A DNA stretch of 19,162 nt from CAMLKC01 sp035493555 (lineage in GTDB: Bacteria > Patescibacteriota > Saccharimonadia > Saccharimonadales > Saccharimonadaceae), in the NCBI GenBank assembly GCA_035493555.1, contig DATJIC010000032.1, positions 1-19,162 on the forward strand, read 5' to 3'. Positions 1-7,329 of the stretch are shown piece after piece (position 1 is the stretch's first letter; every line of letters begins with the position of its first letter). Made by a program: the position numbers and the translations under genes. Under the pieces are notes generated by a model that worked only from the letters and a program-made list of their open reading frames with translations, was not told the DNA's origin and searched no databases.

Positions 1-1
1 G

Positions 2-199
2 TTTGGTAAATCCGTTGAAGGGCAGATCGCCTGCATGGAGCACACTATCGAAATTGCCGAGCGCACCGGAAAAGCGCCAGCTGGCATATTTGCCGAGGCA
101 AGCAGTGCTATTAGTCCTACCGACCCAGTCATGCCGTTTGATGAAGCGCTGGAAGGTGCACTGGCACTCGCTAAAATAAAGCAATCTGTCACCGTATAA
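2..199 (+). CDS. C-terminal end of an unidentified protein (partial)
   Basis: An open frame enters from the left edge and ends at TAA 197-199, giving 65 residues with no start in the window. The fragment is acidic and alanine-rich, with helical stretches such as CMEHTIEIAERTGK and DEALEGALALAKIKQ, and no motif that I recognise. The unbroken frame and codon use like the downstream genes make it very likely to be real coding sequence. It lies 20 bases before the GNAT start, on the same strand and with no terminator between, so it probably belongs to the same operon. I cannot assign a family from this tail alone. Confidence 0.65.
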   Translation, partial: FGKSVEGQIACMEHTIEIAERTGKAPAGIFAEASSAISPTDPVMPFDEALEGALALAKIKQSVTV

Positions 200-219
200 A
201 TAATTAAGGAGAAATTACA

Positions 220-829
220 ATGTCATTTACATTTGAAACACCACGAAAGCTGCAAACAAACGACTTGGAGCAAGCCGCAGCGCTTACCGCTCAAGGTTTT
301 GGCCGCGAAGCCGACGAACACAATTACCAAGATACAAAAGACCATCTTGACGGCGCCGACCATTTGCAAATTGTCCGCTCTGAGAGCGAACTGGTTGGTT
401 TTGCTGCCTACAAGAGATTACTTTGGCAACCATGCAGTTGAGCTAGCGGGCATCATTGTTCGTCCCGATCTGCAGAAGCATCACCTGGGCAGGCAGCTTG
501 TCGGTGATTTTATTGCCGAGGAGCGGCCATCCAGACTCGTCGCTTACACCAGAAACCCTGCACTTTTACGTGCAGTAGGATATGCTTGCCGTAGGGCCGA
601 TGTGCTTGATTATCAAGATCCCGAAGCGTTGGCCGAAGCCATTCCTCACGCCAGCCTCGAAGATGACGGCTACATTTACCACGTTGGTCGGTACGCACCT
701 AATGGACTGTACGGCTCTTTCGATCCAGCCGAAAGGGACTATCAGGGAGTACCCCTTAACGAACGGTGTCTATTATTAACAGAAGCAGCCAATGCACTCG
801 CCATTTCGGTAGAAACAGGAGTAAACTAG
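220..829 (+). pseudogene. GNAT-family N-acetyltransferase, split by a one-base frameshift
   Basis: Translation from ATG 220 (Shine-Dalgarno AAGGAG at 206-211) gives a GNAT N-terminus that runs into a TGA at 439-441. The rest of the domain continues in the next frame. Reading 220-411, skipping one base near 412, then 413-829 restores a continuous protein of about 202 residues through FAAY-RDYFGNHAVELAGI. The restored part holds the acetyl-CoA-binding motif A region, IIVRPDLQKHHLGRQLVGDF, as expected for GNAT enzymes, which move an acetyl group from acetyl-CoA to an amine. The substrate is unknown. The lesion could be a true inactivating mutation, strain variation or a consensus error in the assembly; no known recoding signal is visible. 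The next gene starts one base after the stop. Confidence 0.8.
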
Positions 830-830
830 C

Positions 831-1544
831 ATGAAAAAAATACTTATCTTAGGCTCGCAACATGGCAACGAACTGCTTGGCGAAGCACTGTATGGCCATA
901 TAAAACTAAGCCGGCCCGAGCTGTTGCCGTACGTACGTTACTTAGCCGGTAATATCCGGGCAAAAAAGCAAAACGTCCGGTACATAGAGTCCGATCTTAA
1001 CCGCAGTTATAATGGGCGTAACACCACCTACGAGGAACGCCGGGCGTCACGCATTAGAGCCTATATTAAAAAGCATTCGTTCGATCTTGTGCTGGATATG
1101 CACACTACGACGTGCGAACAGCCACCATGCCTCATTGTTGCGGCAACGAGCGGTGCGATAACACCGTTCCTGCGCGCCTGTTCGATTGAAAAAATCGTTC
1201 ACATGAACCACGAGATTGTCGCCACCTCACTCATTGGTATTTGCCCGCAAGCGGTTTCTATAGAAGTTAATAAAGGCTCTCTTAGCGAAGCGCTGCTTTC
1301 GGAACTTTGCGACGACCTTCAAAGGTATCTAAATAAAAACGAGGACTACGCAGCAAAAACGGTGTACGAAATTAGCGATCTGCTAAAAAAGACCGAACTC
1401 TCCGAGCAAGAGGCGCGTAGGCTGCGTAACTTTCACAAAAGCCCGTACGGATTCTACCCAGTGTTAGTAGGCGAGAACTCATATAAAAAACAAACCACCT
1501 ATCTGGGGTTCAAAGCATACACTGAAGTGAGGAGTAGGGTATAA
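831..1544 (+). CDS. Aspartoacylase/succinylglutamate desuccinylase-family zinc hydrolase
   Basis: This 237-residue protein matches the AstE/AspA branch of M14-like zinc hydrolases, which cleave an amide bond in N-acyl amino acids. The zinc ligands are visible: H11 and E14 in GSQHGNE near the N-terminus, and H91 in LDMHTTT. The family DLNRSY motif is at about 55-60. It is shorter than typical AstE (about 320 residues), so much of the C-terminal domain is reduced. AGGAG lies about ten bases before ATG 831. The gene starts one base after the acetyltransferase stop, and its own stop overlaps the trpS start. An acetyltransferase beside a deacylase-type enzyme hints at linked N-acyl chemistry, but that is inference and the true substrate is unknown. 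Confidence 0.8.
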   Translation: MKKILILGSQHGNELLGEALYGHIKLSRPELLPYVRYLAGNIRAKKQNVRYIESDLNRSYNGRNTTYEERRASRIRAYIKKHSFDLVLDMHTTTCEQPPCLIVAATSGAITPFLRACSIEKIVHMNHEIVATSLIGICPQAVSIEVNKGSLSEALLSELCDDLQRYLNKNEDYAAKTVYEISDLLKKTELSEQEARRLRNFHKSPYGFYPVLVGENSYKKQTTYLGFKAYTEVRSRV

Positions 1545-2599
1545 TGGTAACAGATATGACAAAGCAAACAATTCTTACCGGCCTTAGGGCCAATAACGAC
1601 CTTACGATCGGCAACTATTTTGGTGCGATACTGCCAATGATCGACATGGTCAAAAAGCGCTCAAACGAGTTTCAGATTAATATGTTCATTCCCGACCTGC
1701 ATAGTTTTACGACGCCGGTTGACCACAGTATCCTGTACGAACAGATCCTTCACAACGCACGTCTTTTTGCTGCCGCCGGCCTGCCGCTCGATAACGATAA
1801 CATTTACCTGTACCGCCAAAGCTACATTCCAGCCCACAGCGAACTCACCTGGATTTTAGACTGTTTTACCGGTTTTGGCGAAATGAGCCGCATGACGCAG
1901 TTTAAGGATAAATCCGGATCTATAGGGGCAGATCGCACTAGCGTCGGGCTATTCAACTATCCAGTTCTCATGGCGGCCGATATTCTGCTTTACAATGCCC
2001 AGTACGTGCCTGTAGGTGACGATCAGTCGCAGCATCTAGAGTTTACCCGCGACATTGCCGAGCGCATGAACGCCAAGTTCGGTGAGATTTTTACCGTGCC
2101 TGAAGCCGTTGCCAAGCAGCACGAGTTTTTTGGTAAAGACCAAGGCCTTCGTATTAAAGATCTCGTCACCCCAACGAAAAAAATGAGCAAAAGCGACGAA
2201 ACCGGCAAAGGTGTGATCTTTTTAGGTGACGACCCGGAAGCCGCTGCCAAAAAGATCATGTCGGCCACTACCGACGATCTTGCCGAGATTCACTTTGACC
2301 GCGACAAGCAACCCGGTATCAGCAATCTTCTGGAAATTTTAGCCCTCCTTCGCGGTGCGCCCCGCGACGAAGTAGTAAAAGAGTTTGAAAGCCAGACCCG
2401 CTACGGCGACTTTAAAAAAGTTGTAGCAGAGGAAGTACGCCAGTTCTTAGCAGATTTCCAGTCGCGTTTGGCGGCCATTGACGATGCCGCAATCCTTGCC
2501 AAGCTGCAAGATTCCGAACAAAAATTAGCCGTCACGGCAAACGCCACACTGCTCCGCACCCAGCAAGCCGTTGGCCTGCGTCCTAAGGACATTCTGTAA
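1544..2599 (+). CDS. trpS: Tryptophanyl-tRNA synthetase
   Basis: This 351-residue class I aminoacyl-tRNA synthetase charges tRNA-Trp with tryptophan in the cytoplasm. The HIGH-type signature appears as TIGNY at residues 21-25 and the KMSKS loop at 213-217. The block GDDQSQHLEFTRDIAERMN is typical of TrpS. Length is normal for bacterial TrpS. ATG 1544 is chosen because GGAG at 1531-1534 is well spaced from it; the in-frame ATG at 1556 would be too far away. The start overlaps the upstream stop by one base (TAATG), so translation is probably coupled. No T-box or leader attenuator is present, as the gene is internal to an operon. Confidence 0.97.
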   Translation: MVTDMTKQTILTGLRANNDLTIGNYFGAILPMIDMVKKRSNEFQINMFIPDLHSFTTPVDHSILYEQILHNARLFAAAGLPLDNDNIYLYRQSYIPAHSELTWILDCFTGFGEMSRMTQFKDKSGSIGADRTSVGLFNYPVLMAADILLYNAQYVPVGDDQSQHLEFTRDIAERMNAKFGEIFTVPEAVAKQHEFFGKDQGLRIKDLVTPTKKMSKSDETGKGVIFLGDDPEAAAKKIMSATTDDLAEIHFDRDKQPGISNLLEILALLRGAPRDEVVKEFESQTRYGDFKKVVAEEVRQFLADFQSRLAAIDDAAILAKLQDSEQKLAVTANATLLRTQQAVGLRPKDIL

Positions 2600-3768
2600 T
2601 GGTTAAAGTTGCCAGCAACGATATCCTGGGTATTTTACGTAAGTTTGATCTTGCGGGTGATGACAACGTGCCGCGCCACATCGAACAGCTTAAAATAACC
2701 AACCCTTCCGCCACCAATACACTGGCATCGTTCCGCTTTAACAAGCAACAATTTTATGTACTCTACGACGACACTGCCGAAGACAGCGAAGGCTATGTTC
2801 TAAGCCAGATCCAAATCGAAAAGCAGGATCTCTCCGGCAATCTGATAGAAAACCCTAACGGCGATCATCTTATGACCTACGGTCTGCCCTATAAAGGCAA
2901 GGATGTTTATTTGTATGCCGTTACGTCTAATAAAAAGCGCCTTGATATACTCCTTGCCGAGCGGTTCCCCGAAACATCGCGCAGTACATGGCAAAAGCAC
3001 ATAAAGGCCGGTCATGTGAGCGTTAATGGCACCGTACAGACATCACCCAAGCAGGATGTCACCGAAGCCGACCAAATCACAACCAGCATTCCTGACGCGA
3101 CCGACTTTAGTCACCACGAACTGCCTATTGTTTTTATGGACGATAACGTCATCGTGGTCAACAAGCCTGTCGGTGTACTGACCCACTCTAAAGGGGCACT
3201 AAACGATGAGTTTACGGTTGCCGATTTTTTCCGCCGCTACACAACAGTAGGCCTTGAGACCAACCGGCCAGGAATCGTCCACCGGCTCGACCGCGACACA
3301 AGCGGCATTATCATTGGCGCCCGTAACCCCGAAACGGCACATTTACTGCAAAAGCAGTTTGCCGACCGCAAGACAAAAAAGACCTACATCGCGGTTATCA
3401 ATGGCCATCTTAAAGAAGCCTCTGCCAAGATCGACCTGCCAATCGGACGCAACCCCTCCGCTCCCAGTACCTTCCGGGTTGATGCCAAAGGCAAGCAGGC
3501 GACAACCGAATACACCACCCTTGCCGTTAACGACACACAAAGCCTGGTCGAGCTCCGTCCTTTTACAGGTAGGACGCATCAGCTTCGCGTTCATATGGCC
3601 TATCTCAACACCCCCATCCACGGAGATAGGGTATACGGCAAAGAAGCCGACCGTCTCTATCTGCATGCATTTAAGCTGGAGATCACCATCCCGCAGGGCG
3701 ACCGCCGCGTATTTGAAGCGCCCTTGCCGCCAGAGTTCACCGACGCGTTTGCTGAAGGGTTGGTATAA
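2599..3768 (+). CDS. RluA-family 23S rRNA pseudouridine synthase with N-terminal extension
   Basis: The 389-residue protein converts uridine to pseudouridine, most likely in 23S rRNA. An S4 RNA-binding domain spans about residues 113-160 (KRLDILLAERFPETSRS). The catalytic domain follows, with the RluA/RluC/RluD signature RPGIVHRLDRDTSG; D231 is the expected catalytic aspartate. GRTHQLRVHM further on is also typical. The first 110 residues are an extension absent from E. coli RluC and RluD, with no domain that I recognise. Which rRNA position is modified cannot be told from sequence. It overlaps the trpS stop by one base, and the delta-prime gene starts on its last base. Confidence 0.93.
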   Translation: MVKVASNDILGILRKFDLAGDDNVPRHIEQLKITNPSATNTLASFRFNKQQFYVLYDDTAEDSEGYVLSQIQIEKQDLSGNLIENPNGDHLMTYGLPYKGKDVYLYAVTSNKKRLDILLAERFPETSRSTWQKHIKAGHVSVNGTVQTSPKQDVTEADQITTSIPDATDFSHHELPIVFMDDNVIVVNKPVGVLTHSKGALNDEFTVADFFRRYTTVGLETNRPGIVHRLDRDTSGIIIGARNPETAHLLQKQFADRKTKKTYIAVINGHLKEASAKIDLPIGRNPSAPSTFRVDAKGKQATTEYTTLAVNDTQSLVELRPFTGRTHQLRVHMAYLNTPIHGDRVYGKEADRLYLHAFKLEITIPQGDRRVFEAPLPPEFTDAFAEGLV

Positions 3769-4601
3769 TGCCCGGGCTTGATGAGCTTGTTATTCATCCG
3801 GCCTCAAAAAATATTCTTACGCGGCTGCAGGGCAACCCACCGCAGTCGCTTTTGCTGAGCGGCCCTAAAGGCCTTGGCCTGCATCAGATTGCTGCACATC
3901 TTTTTGCCGCACCTATTGCGGCCGAGCTCTCCCCGCAAGACGCTAAAGAGCAGCCCGATGAGAACGGGACTATCTCCGTAGAGACGGTGCGCCGGCTGTA
4001 CGAGCAAACGCGGGCCATGCAGACCAAGCAACAGGTGATTATTATTGATGACGCCGACCGTATGAGCAAAGGCGCCCAATCTGCGTTTTTGAAACTGCTG
4101 GAAGAACCGGCCGCACACACCTTATTTATACTTACGTCTCATCACCCCGATACATTACTGCCCACGATCCTCTCCCGTGTTCAGCACACCGTTGTAAGGC
4201 CTGCGACAGCCGACCAGACCCAAGCGCTCATTGAGCGTCTTAACGTGCAGGACGCGAAAAAACAGGCACAGCTCCACTACATTGCCGAGGGCTTGCCTGC
4301 GGAGATCATCCGGCTTGTTGAGGACGAAGAACAGTTTGCGATGCGGGCTGGTTTTATTAATGATGCCCGCCAGCTGCTTCAAGGTGATACCTACCAAAAA
4401 ACGGTCATTATACAAAAATACCGTAGCGACAGGGCAGCTGCGCTCCGGTTGGTCGACAGTGCCATTGCCATTTTACGGCGTACGGTAAGCACAAAACCGC
4501 AGCAGCAGCTCATCGGGCAGCTCGAACAGCTCCTCGAAGTTCGCGAGCACATAGCAAGCAACTACAGCCCCAGCCTGCAACTCATGCAATTCGTGCTATA
4601 A
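3768..4601 (+). CDS. holB: DNA polymerase III delta-prime subunit (clamp-loader AAA+ protein)
   Basis: This 277-residue AAA+ protein fits the delta-prime clamp-loader subunit, which helps load the sliding clamp onto DNA. The P-loop region reads SGPKGLGLHQ at 31-40, where leucine stands in for the ATP-binding lysine, as expected of a subunit that does not hydrolyse ATP. The Walker B-like stretch VIIIDDADRMS is at 90-100, followed by the AFLKLLEEPA block. LSRVQ at 135-139 matches the clamp-loader SRC-type motif with Val for Cys. The zinc-binding cysteines of the gamma/DnaX module are missing. It starts by TAATG overlap with the previous stop and is the last gene of the operon; no terminator is obvious after it. 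Confidence 0.88.
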   Translation: MPGLDELVIHPASKNILTRLQGNPPQSLLLSGPKGLGLHQIAAHLFAAPIAAELSPQDAKEQPDENGTISVETVRRLYEQTRAMQTKQQVIIIDDADRMSKGAQSAFLKLLEEPAAHTLFILTSHHPDTLLPTILSRVQHTVVRPATADQTQALIERLNVQDAKKQAQLHYIAEGLPAEIIRLVEDEEQFAMRAGFINDARQLLQGDTYQKTVIIQKYRSDRAAALRLVDSAIAILRRTVSTKPQQQLIGQLEQLLEVREHIASNYSPSLQLMQFVL

Positions 4602-4669
4602 CACCGGTGATGCTACAGCACTGCCTCGCTCAACACGTCAGGTAAACCCGCCGCGTCTTCGCCTCGTTG

Positions 4670-4678
4670 TGCTATAAT
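4670..4678 (+). promoter_or_regulatory. Extended -10 promoter for a leaderless TPR gene
   Basis: TGCTATAAT is a perfect extended -10 element. No convincing -35 hexamer lies 16-18 bases upstream. The -10 ends eight bases before ATG 4687, so transcription should start at or within about two bases of the start codon. Confidence 0.7.
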
Positions 4679-4686
4679 ACACTCAT

Positions 4687-5334
4687 ATGTTAGGAATGCT
4701 TTTAATTGCTATTTTTGGTGGATGGGCAGTTGCGAAACGACAAACGATTACAGAGGTAGCGACCGATCTGCCACTTAAAATTTCAGAAAAACTCGAACGG
4801 CTTTGGGACGTTGCACAGGAATCACTGCGTGACAAAAAATATCTCCGTGCCGAGAAGGCGCTTCTGACTATTCTTCGTGTCGATGAGCGAAACGCCACCG
4901 CCTATAACCGCCTTGGAATTTTATATGCCAAGCAACAAGCATTTAAAGATGCCATAGAATGTTTTGAGATTGCCCAGAGTCTAGAACCGAGCGCCAGCAG
5001 TCTTCATAACGTCGGGCTCATTTATTACGAAACCAAGCAGTATGAGAAGGCTGCGCTTGCATTTGAACAAGCGCTCGCCATGGAAAACGATCTTGCCGCC
5101 AGGTACGTTGCGTATGCTAAGGTTCAGGAAAAGCTAGGGCATATAAAAAAGATGATCGATGCACTCGAGGAGGCGGTAAAACTCGACGCGACACCTCAGA
5201 CACTGAATATTCTTGCCGATGCGTACGACCGCAATGGTCAGACCGAACTGGCAGAAAAGCTTCACGAAAAAGCCAAGCGTATGCTCACCCCCGAACGCCC
5301 GCAGCACATCCGCCAAGTCCGGCGGGTGATGTAA
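4687..5334 (+). CDS. Membrane-anchored tetratricopeptide-repeat protein
   Basis: The 215-residue protein begins with a hydrophobic segment, MLGMLLIAIFGGWAVA, likely a single membrane anchor with the rest in the cytoplasm or outside. After it come about five TPR units, roughly residues 38-68, 70-103, 104-136, 137-168 and 170-201, with typical spacing such as AYNRLGILYAKQQAFKDAIECFEIA. TPR proteins act as scaffolds for protein contacts; the partner here is unknown. The tail is basic. No Shine-Dalgarno precedes the ATG, and the promoter -10 lies eight bases upstream, so the message appears leaderless. It may be co-transcribed with the SAM-family gene 28 bases downstream. Confidence 0.85.
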   Translation: MLGMLLIAIFGGWAVAKRQTITEVATDLPLKISEKLERLWDVAQESLRDKKYLRAEKALLTILRVDERNATAYNRLGILYAKQQAFKDAIECFEIAQSLEPSASSLHNVGLIYYETKQYEKAALAFEQALAMENDLAARYVAYAKVQEKLGHIKKMIDALEEAVKLDATPQTLNILADAYDRNGQTELAEKLHEKAKRMLTPERPQHIRQVRRVM

Positions 5335-5362
5335 CCTAAGACCTACCTATAAAGGATTCGAA

Positions 5363-6196
5363 ATGAAAGAACTGATTGGCTCAATTATTACCGACTGCGC
5401 AGATGACAATGCAAGAACACGGCAAGAACTCCGTTTCAAGACGCTCTTTGGCGTACAACCATCGTTTTTGGGAGTTAGTTCGTATAATTCAATCGAAGCG
5501 GCGGGTAACCTTGTTGAGCAGTTAGATGTTTTGTCTCATTTTCCGCTCGCAAACAAAGCATCCGAATCTGTTATTCTCGTAAATGTTGCTCCCCGGAGCC
5601 ATGCTATTAAAAAGAAGTGGGAGAACGGTACTCCGTTTTGCATGTTCCGTACCGCTAACACCTTGGTGGCCAGCACCTACGAAGGCCACTGTCTAGCGCT
5701 TGCCCGCGACCTTGGTATAACAGACTCTGTAGAACTCTTCGATATTCCGACCGTTACAAAGGCCGCGGTCGAATGGGGAGAGATCACCAAGGAAGAGGCA
5801 GACCGGATCAACAATACGCAGTTCAGGAGCCTTGAGTTCCTGCCGCTTGTCGCCTATTGGGTATGGCAAGGACGAAGCGTGCCATCTACCAAACAAAGCC
5901 TTACGGAGCTGCCTAGTGCCTCTGGCCAGGCGTGGTTTATTGATAATTTTGGCAACGTTAAAACAACCCTTACTAAAAAAGACGTCAAGTTTAACGAAGG
6001 AAAACAAGTTACTCTTAGCAATGGTGAGGTCGCAACCTGCTACCAGCGATTAGCCGACGTTCCAAGCGGTGCAACGGCACTCACTGTTGGCAGCTCGGGA
6101 TATGGCGCCGATCGCTTCCTTGAAGTTGTGATCGGGCAAACAGGCCGCGCATCAGAGCGTCTTGGCCTTGCTGTTGGATCACCTATTTTAAAGTAG
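5363..6196 (+). CDS. SAM hydroxide adenosyltransferase (DUF62)-like protein
   Basis: This 277-residue protein resembles the S-adenosylmethionine hydroxide adenosyltransferase/halogenase superfamily, which splits SAM into adenosine and methionine with water (or halide in rare members). The C-terminal domain is the clearest part: IDNFGNVKTTL, then SSGYGADRFLEVVIGQTGRASERLGLAVGSPI. The N-terminal domain is divergent: the usual TDFG opening reads TDCADDNARTR, and the usual VDPGVG-type stretch reads VNVAPRSH. Activity could therefore differ or be lost. AAAGGA at 5351-5356 sets the start. The last 14 bases overlap the 3' end of the convergent Nudix gene, with no room for a terminator. Confidence 0.77.
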   Translation: MKELIGSIITDCADDNARTRQELRFKTLFGVQPSFLGVSSYNSIEAAGNLVEQLDVLSHFPLANKASESVILVNVAPRSHAIKKKWENGTPFCMFRTANTLVASTYEGHCLALARDLGITDSVELFDIPTVTKAAVEWGEITKEEADRINNTQFRSLEFLPLVAYWVWQGRSVPSTKQSLTELPSASGQAWFIDNFGNVKTTLTKKDVKFNEGKQVTLSNGEVATCYQRLADVPSGATALTVGSSGYGADRFLEVVIGQTGRASERLGLAVGSPILK

Positions 6197-6629
6197 CCTT
6201 GGAACCAAGGGCGGCTTGCTTTACTTTTTCAAAATAACCCTCGGACATCATTGTTTTCCAATTATAAAATAACGGCTCGGGCAGTGACGAGGCGTCACAC
6301 CACTGCAAGGCGTCGCACTTTTCGGGCTCCATAATACGCTCAAGACCCTCCGGGGCATCACTTGTCATCCAAATGGTCACATAGTGTTTATTCTCTTCCG
6401 GCAGCGGGTCGTTTGTCACAAAGCCGAACTGAACATTCGTTAGCTCAAGACCGGTCTCCTCTTTAGCCTCCCGACGTGCCGTCTCCTCAAACGATTCACC
6501 AAATTCTACATGGCCACCAGGTGGCGCCCATGTGCCGGCGCCATGTGAGCCGCGACGTTTTAACATTAAAAATTTTCCGTCTCTGAATATAAATACGGCT
6601 AGGCCGACCCGGACATTTGGTTTTTCCAT
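6183..6629 (-). CDS. Nudix hydrolase, MutT/NUDT15-like
   Basis: The 148-residue enzyme carries a complete Nudix box at residues 39-61 (G-x5-E-x7-REAKEETGL), which binds metal and hydrolyses nucleoside diphosphate-linked substrates. The pattern around it, LKRRGSHGAGTWAPPGGHVEFGES and then HYVTIWM, is close to the NUDT15/MutT group that acts on modified or ordinary nucleoside triphosphates; the exact substrate is inferred only. The start codon at 6627-6629 has no Shine-Dalgarno, and an extended -10 ends six bases before it, so translation probably begins at the mRNA 5' end. Its 3' end overlaps the SAM-family gene. Confidence 0.92.
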   Translation of the reverse strand: MEKPNVRVGLAVFIFRDGKFLMLKRRGSHGAGTWAPPGGHVEFGESFEETARREAKEETGLELTNVQFGFVTNDPLPEENKHYVTIWMTSDAPEGLERIMEPEKCDALQWCDASSLPEPLFYNWKTMMSEGYFEKVKQAALGSKATLK

Positions 6630-6635
6630 AATTTC

Positions 6636-6644
6636 AGTATAACA
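6636..6644 (-). promoter_or_regulatory. Extended -10 promoter for a leaderless Nudix gene
   Basis: On the minus strand TGTTATACT is an extended -10 element whose last base is six bases from the ATG. Its TG lies directly against the T-run of the tRNA terminator, so one short stretch ends the tRNA transcript and starts the Nudix transcript. Confidence 0.65.
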
Positions 6645-6669
6645 AAAACGCCCACTATTACAGTGAGCG
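6644..6669 (-). terminator. Intrinsic terminator of the tRNA-Thr/tRNA-Tyr transcript
   Basis: On the minus strand, CGCTCACT and AGTGGGCG pair over eight base pairs (one G-T) around a five-base loop and are followed by TTTTT. It lies eight bases after the tRNA-Tyr CCA end. Confidence 0.8.
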
Positions 6670-6677
6670 CGTTTGCT

Positions 6678-6763
6678 TGGTACTGGGGGCAGGATTCGAA
6701 CCTGCGAAGGCGAATGCCGACAGATTTACAGTCTGTTGTGTTTGACCGCTCCACAACCCCAGC
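6678..6763 (-). tRNA. tRNA-Tyr (anticodon GTA)
   Basis: The minus strand folds as an 86-base tRNA. The acceptor GCTGGGG pairs with CCCCAGT, the anticodon arm is CAGACTGTAAATCTG with GTA, there is a long class II variable arm as in bacterial tRNA-Tyr, and the T-arm is GCAGG-TTCGAAT-CCTGC. The discriminator is A and CCA is encoded. It lies five bases after tRNA-Thr(TGT) and shares its transcript. Confidence 0.95.
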
Positions 6764-6768
6764 CTACG

Positions 6769-6845
6769 TGGAGCCGCCTTTCGGACTCGAACCGAAGACC
6801 TGCTGTTTACAAAACAGCTGCTCTAACCAACTGAGCTAAGGCGGC
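6769..6845 (-). tRNA. tRNA-Thr (anticodon TGT)
   Basis: A 77-base cloverleaf on the minus strand has acceptor GCCGCCT with AGGCGGC, a D-arm GCTC/GAGC, and an anticodon stem GCTGT/ACAGC closing the loop TTTGTAA, which places TGT as anticodon (reads ACA and wobble codons). The T-arm is TTCGG-TTCGAGT-CCGAA and CCA is encoded after discriminator T. Confidence 0.95.
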
Positions 6846-6863
6846 ATGATTATTTACACGAAG

Positions 6864-6884
6864 TACAGGTACAAGTGTACTGTA
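6864..6884. repeat. Imperfect palindrome in front of the tRNA-Thr(TGT) gene
   Basis: GTACA and TGTAC arms flank AG, and ACA/TGT extends them outward past one unpaired G. It spans the expected transcription start region of the tRNA pair. It could be a protein-binding operator, a small leader hairpin or chance. Confidence 0.4.
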
Positions 6885-6893
6885 ATAATAGCA
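6885..6893 (-). promoter_or_regulatory. Candidate extended -10 promoter for tRNA-Thr(TGT)/tRNA-Tyr
   Basis: TGCTATTAT on the minus strand matches the extended -10 form seen at other promoters here and would give a leader of about 33 bases before tRNA-Thr. No good -35 is visible. A weaker alternative, TAAATA at 6851-6856, sits at the right distance for a start next to the tRNA. Confidence 0.45.
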
Positions 6894-6913
6894 TTTATTC
6901 AAGAGGTAGGGCA

Positions 6914-6940
6914 ATAAAAATACCCCGCGGAAACGGGGCA
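6914..6940 (-). terminator. Intrinsic terminator downstream of rpmG
   Basis: CCCCG and CGGGG pair around a six-base loop, followed on the minus strand by a TATTTTTATT tract. It lies 16 bases after the rpmG stop. A short T-run on the plus side is also present, but no plus-strand gene needs it. Confidence 0.75.
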
Positions 6941-6956
6941 TTTTGTATGTGTAGAA

Positions 6957-7160
6957 TTAGCTTTTACGAGGCTTAATTTCGTTGCGGCCAAGGTTTTTCT
7001 TGGTCTCTTCGTACCAGGCGTGGGTACGAGCAATAGGGTCATAAGCTCGCTTGCGAAGCTTGTCGGGGTTGTTCTGGGTGTTCTTGGTCGTGTAAATACG
7101 GTGACCGGTAAGCTCACTGATAAGGCCGATCAATTTACGCTTTGTATTCTTCTTTGCCAT
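6957..7160 (-). CDS. rpmG: 50S ribosomal protein L33
   Basis: This 67-residue basic protein is a component of the large ribosomal subunit. The central stretch GHRIYTTKNTQNNPDKLRKRAYDP is the L33 signature, followed by HAWYEETK in place of the usual KHTxHxETK. It has no cysteines, so it is the zinc-free form, and it is longer than typical L33 (50-55 residues) through extra residues at both ends. The gene lies between two tRNA-Thr genes. The ribosome-binding site is weak (GAG about ten bases upstream). An extended -10 lies 37-45 bases before the ATG and a terminator follows. Confidence 0.93.
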   Translation of the reverse strand: MAKKNTKRKLIGLISELTGHRIYTTKNTQNNPDKLRKRAYDPIARTHAWYEETKKNLGRNEIKPRKS

Positions 7161-7196
7161 TTGTTACTCGCTTAGATTGTTATTGAAATCTTATTT

Positions 7197-7205
7197 ATTC
7201 TAGCA
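7197..7205 (-). promoter_or_regulatory. Extended -10 promoter for rpmG
   Basis: TGCTAGAAT on the minus strand gives a predicted leader of about 30 bases before the rpmG ATG. The -35 region is poor. There is no terminator between tRNA-Thr(GGT) and this site, so rpmG may also be read through from the tRNA promoter. Confidence 0.6.
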
Positions 7206-7242
7206 TTAAATTGACATAATTACTAGAGGTGAAACACTAAAA

Positions 7243-7317
<75 letters not shown>

Positions 7318-7329
7318 GTACCTCGGTTA

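Noticed and set aside
1501..1556. Possible T-box or attenuator in front of trpS
   Set aside because: trpS overlaps the upstream gene by one base, so there is no leader to hold such an element.
3254..3781. A 175-codon plus-strand frame inside the pseudouridine synthase gene
   Set aside because: It lies out of frame over the catalytic RluA domain and shows no family features.
4602..4669. Terminator after holB
   Set aside because: No stem followed by a T-run could be found; the stretch appears to hold only the approach to the next promoter.
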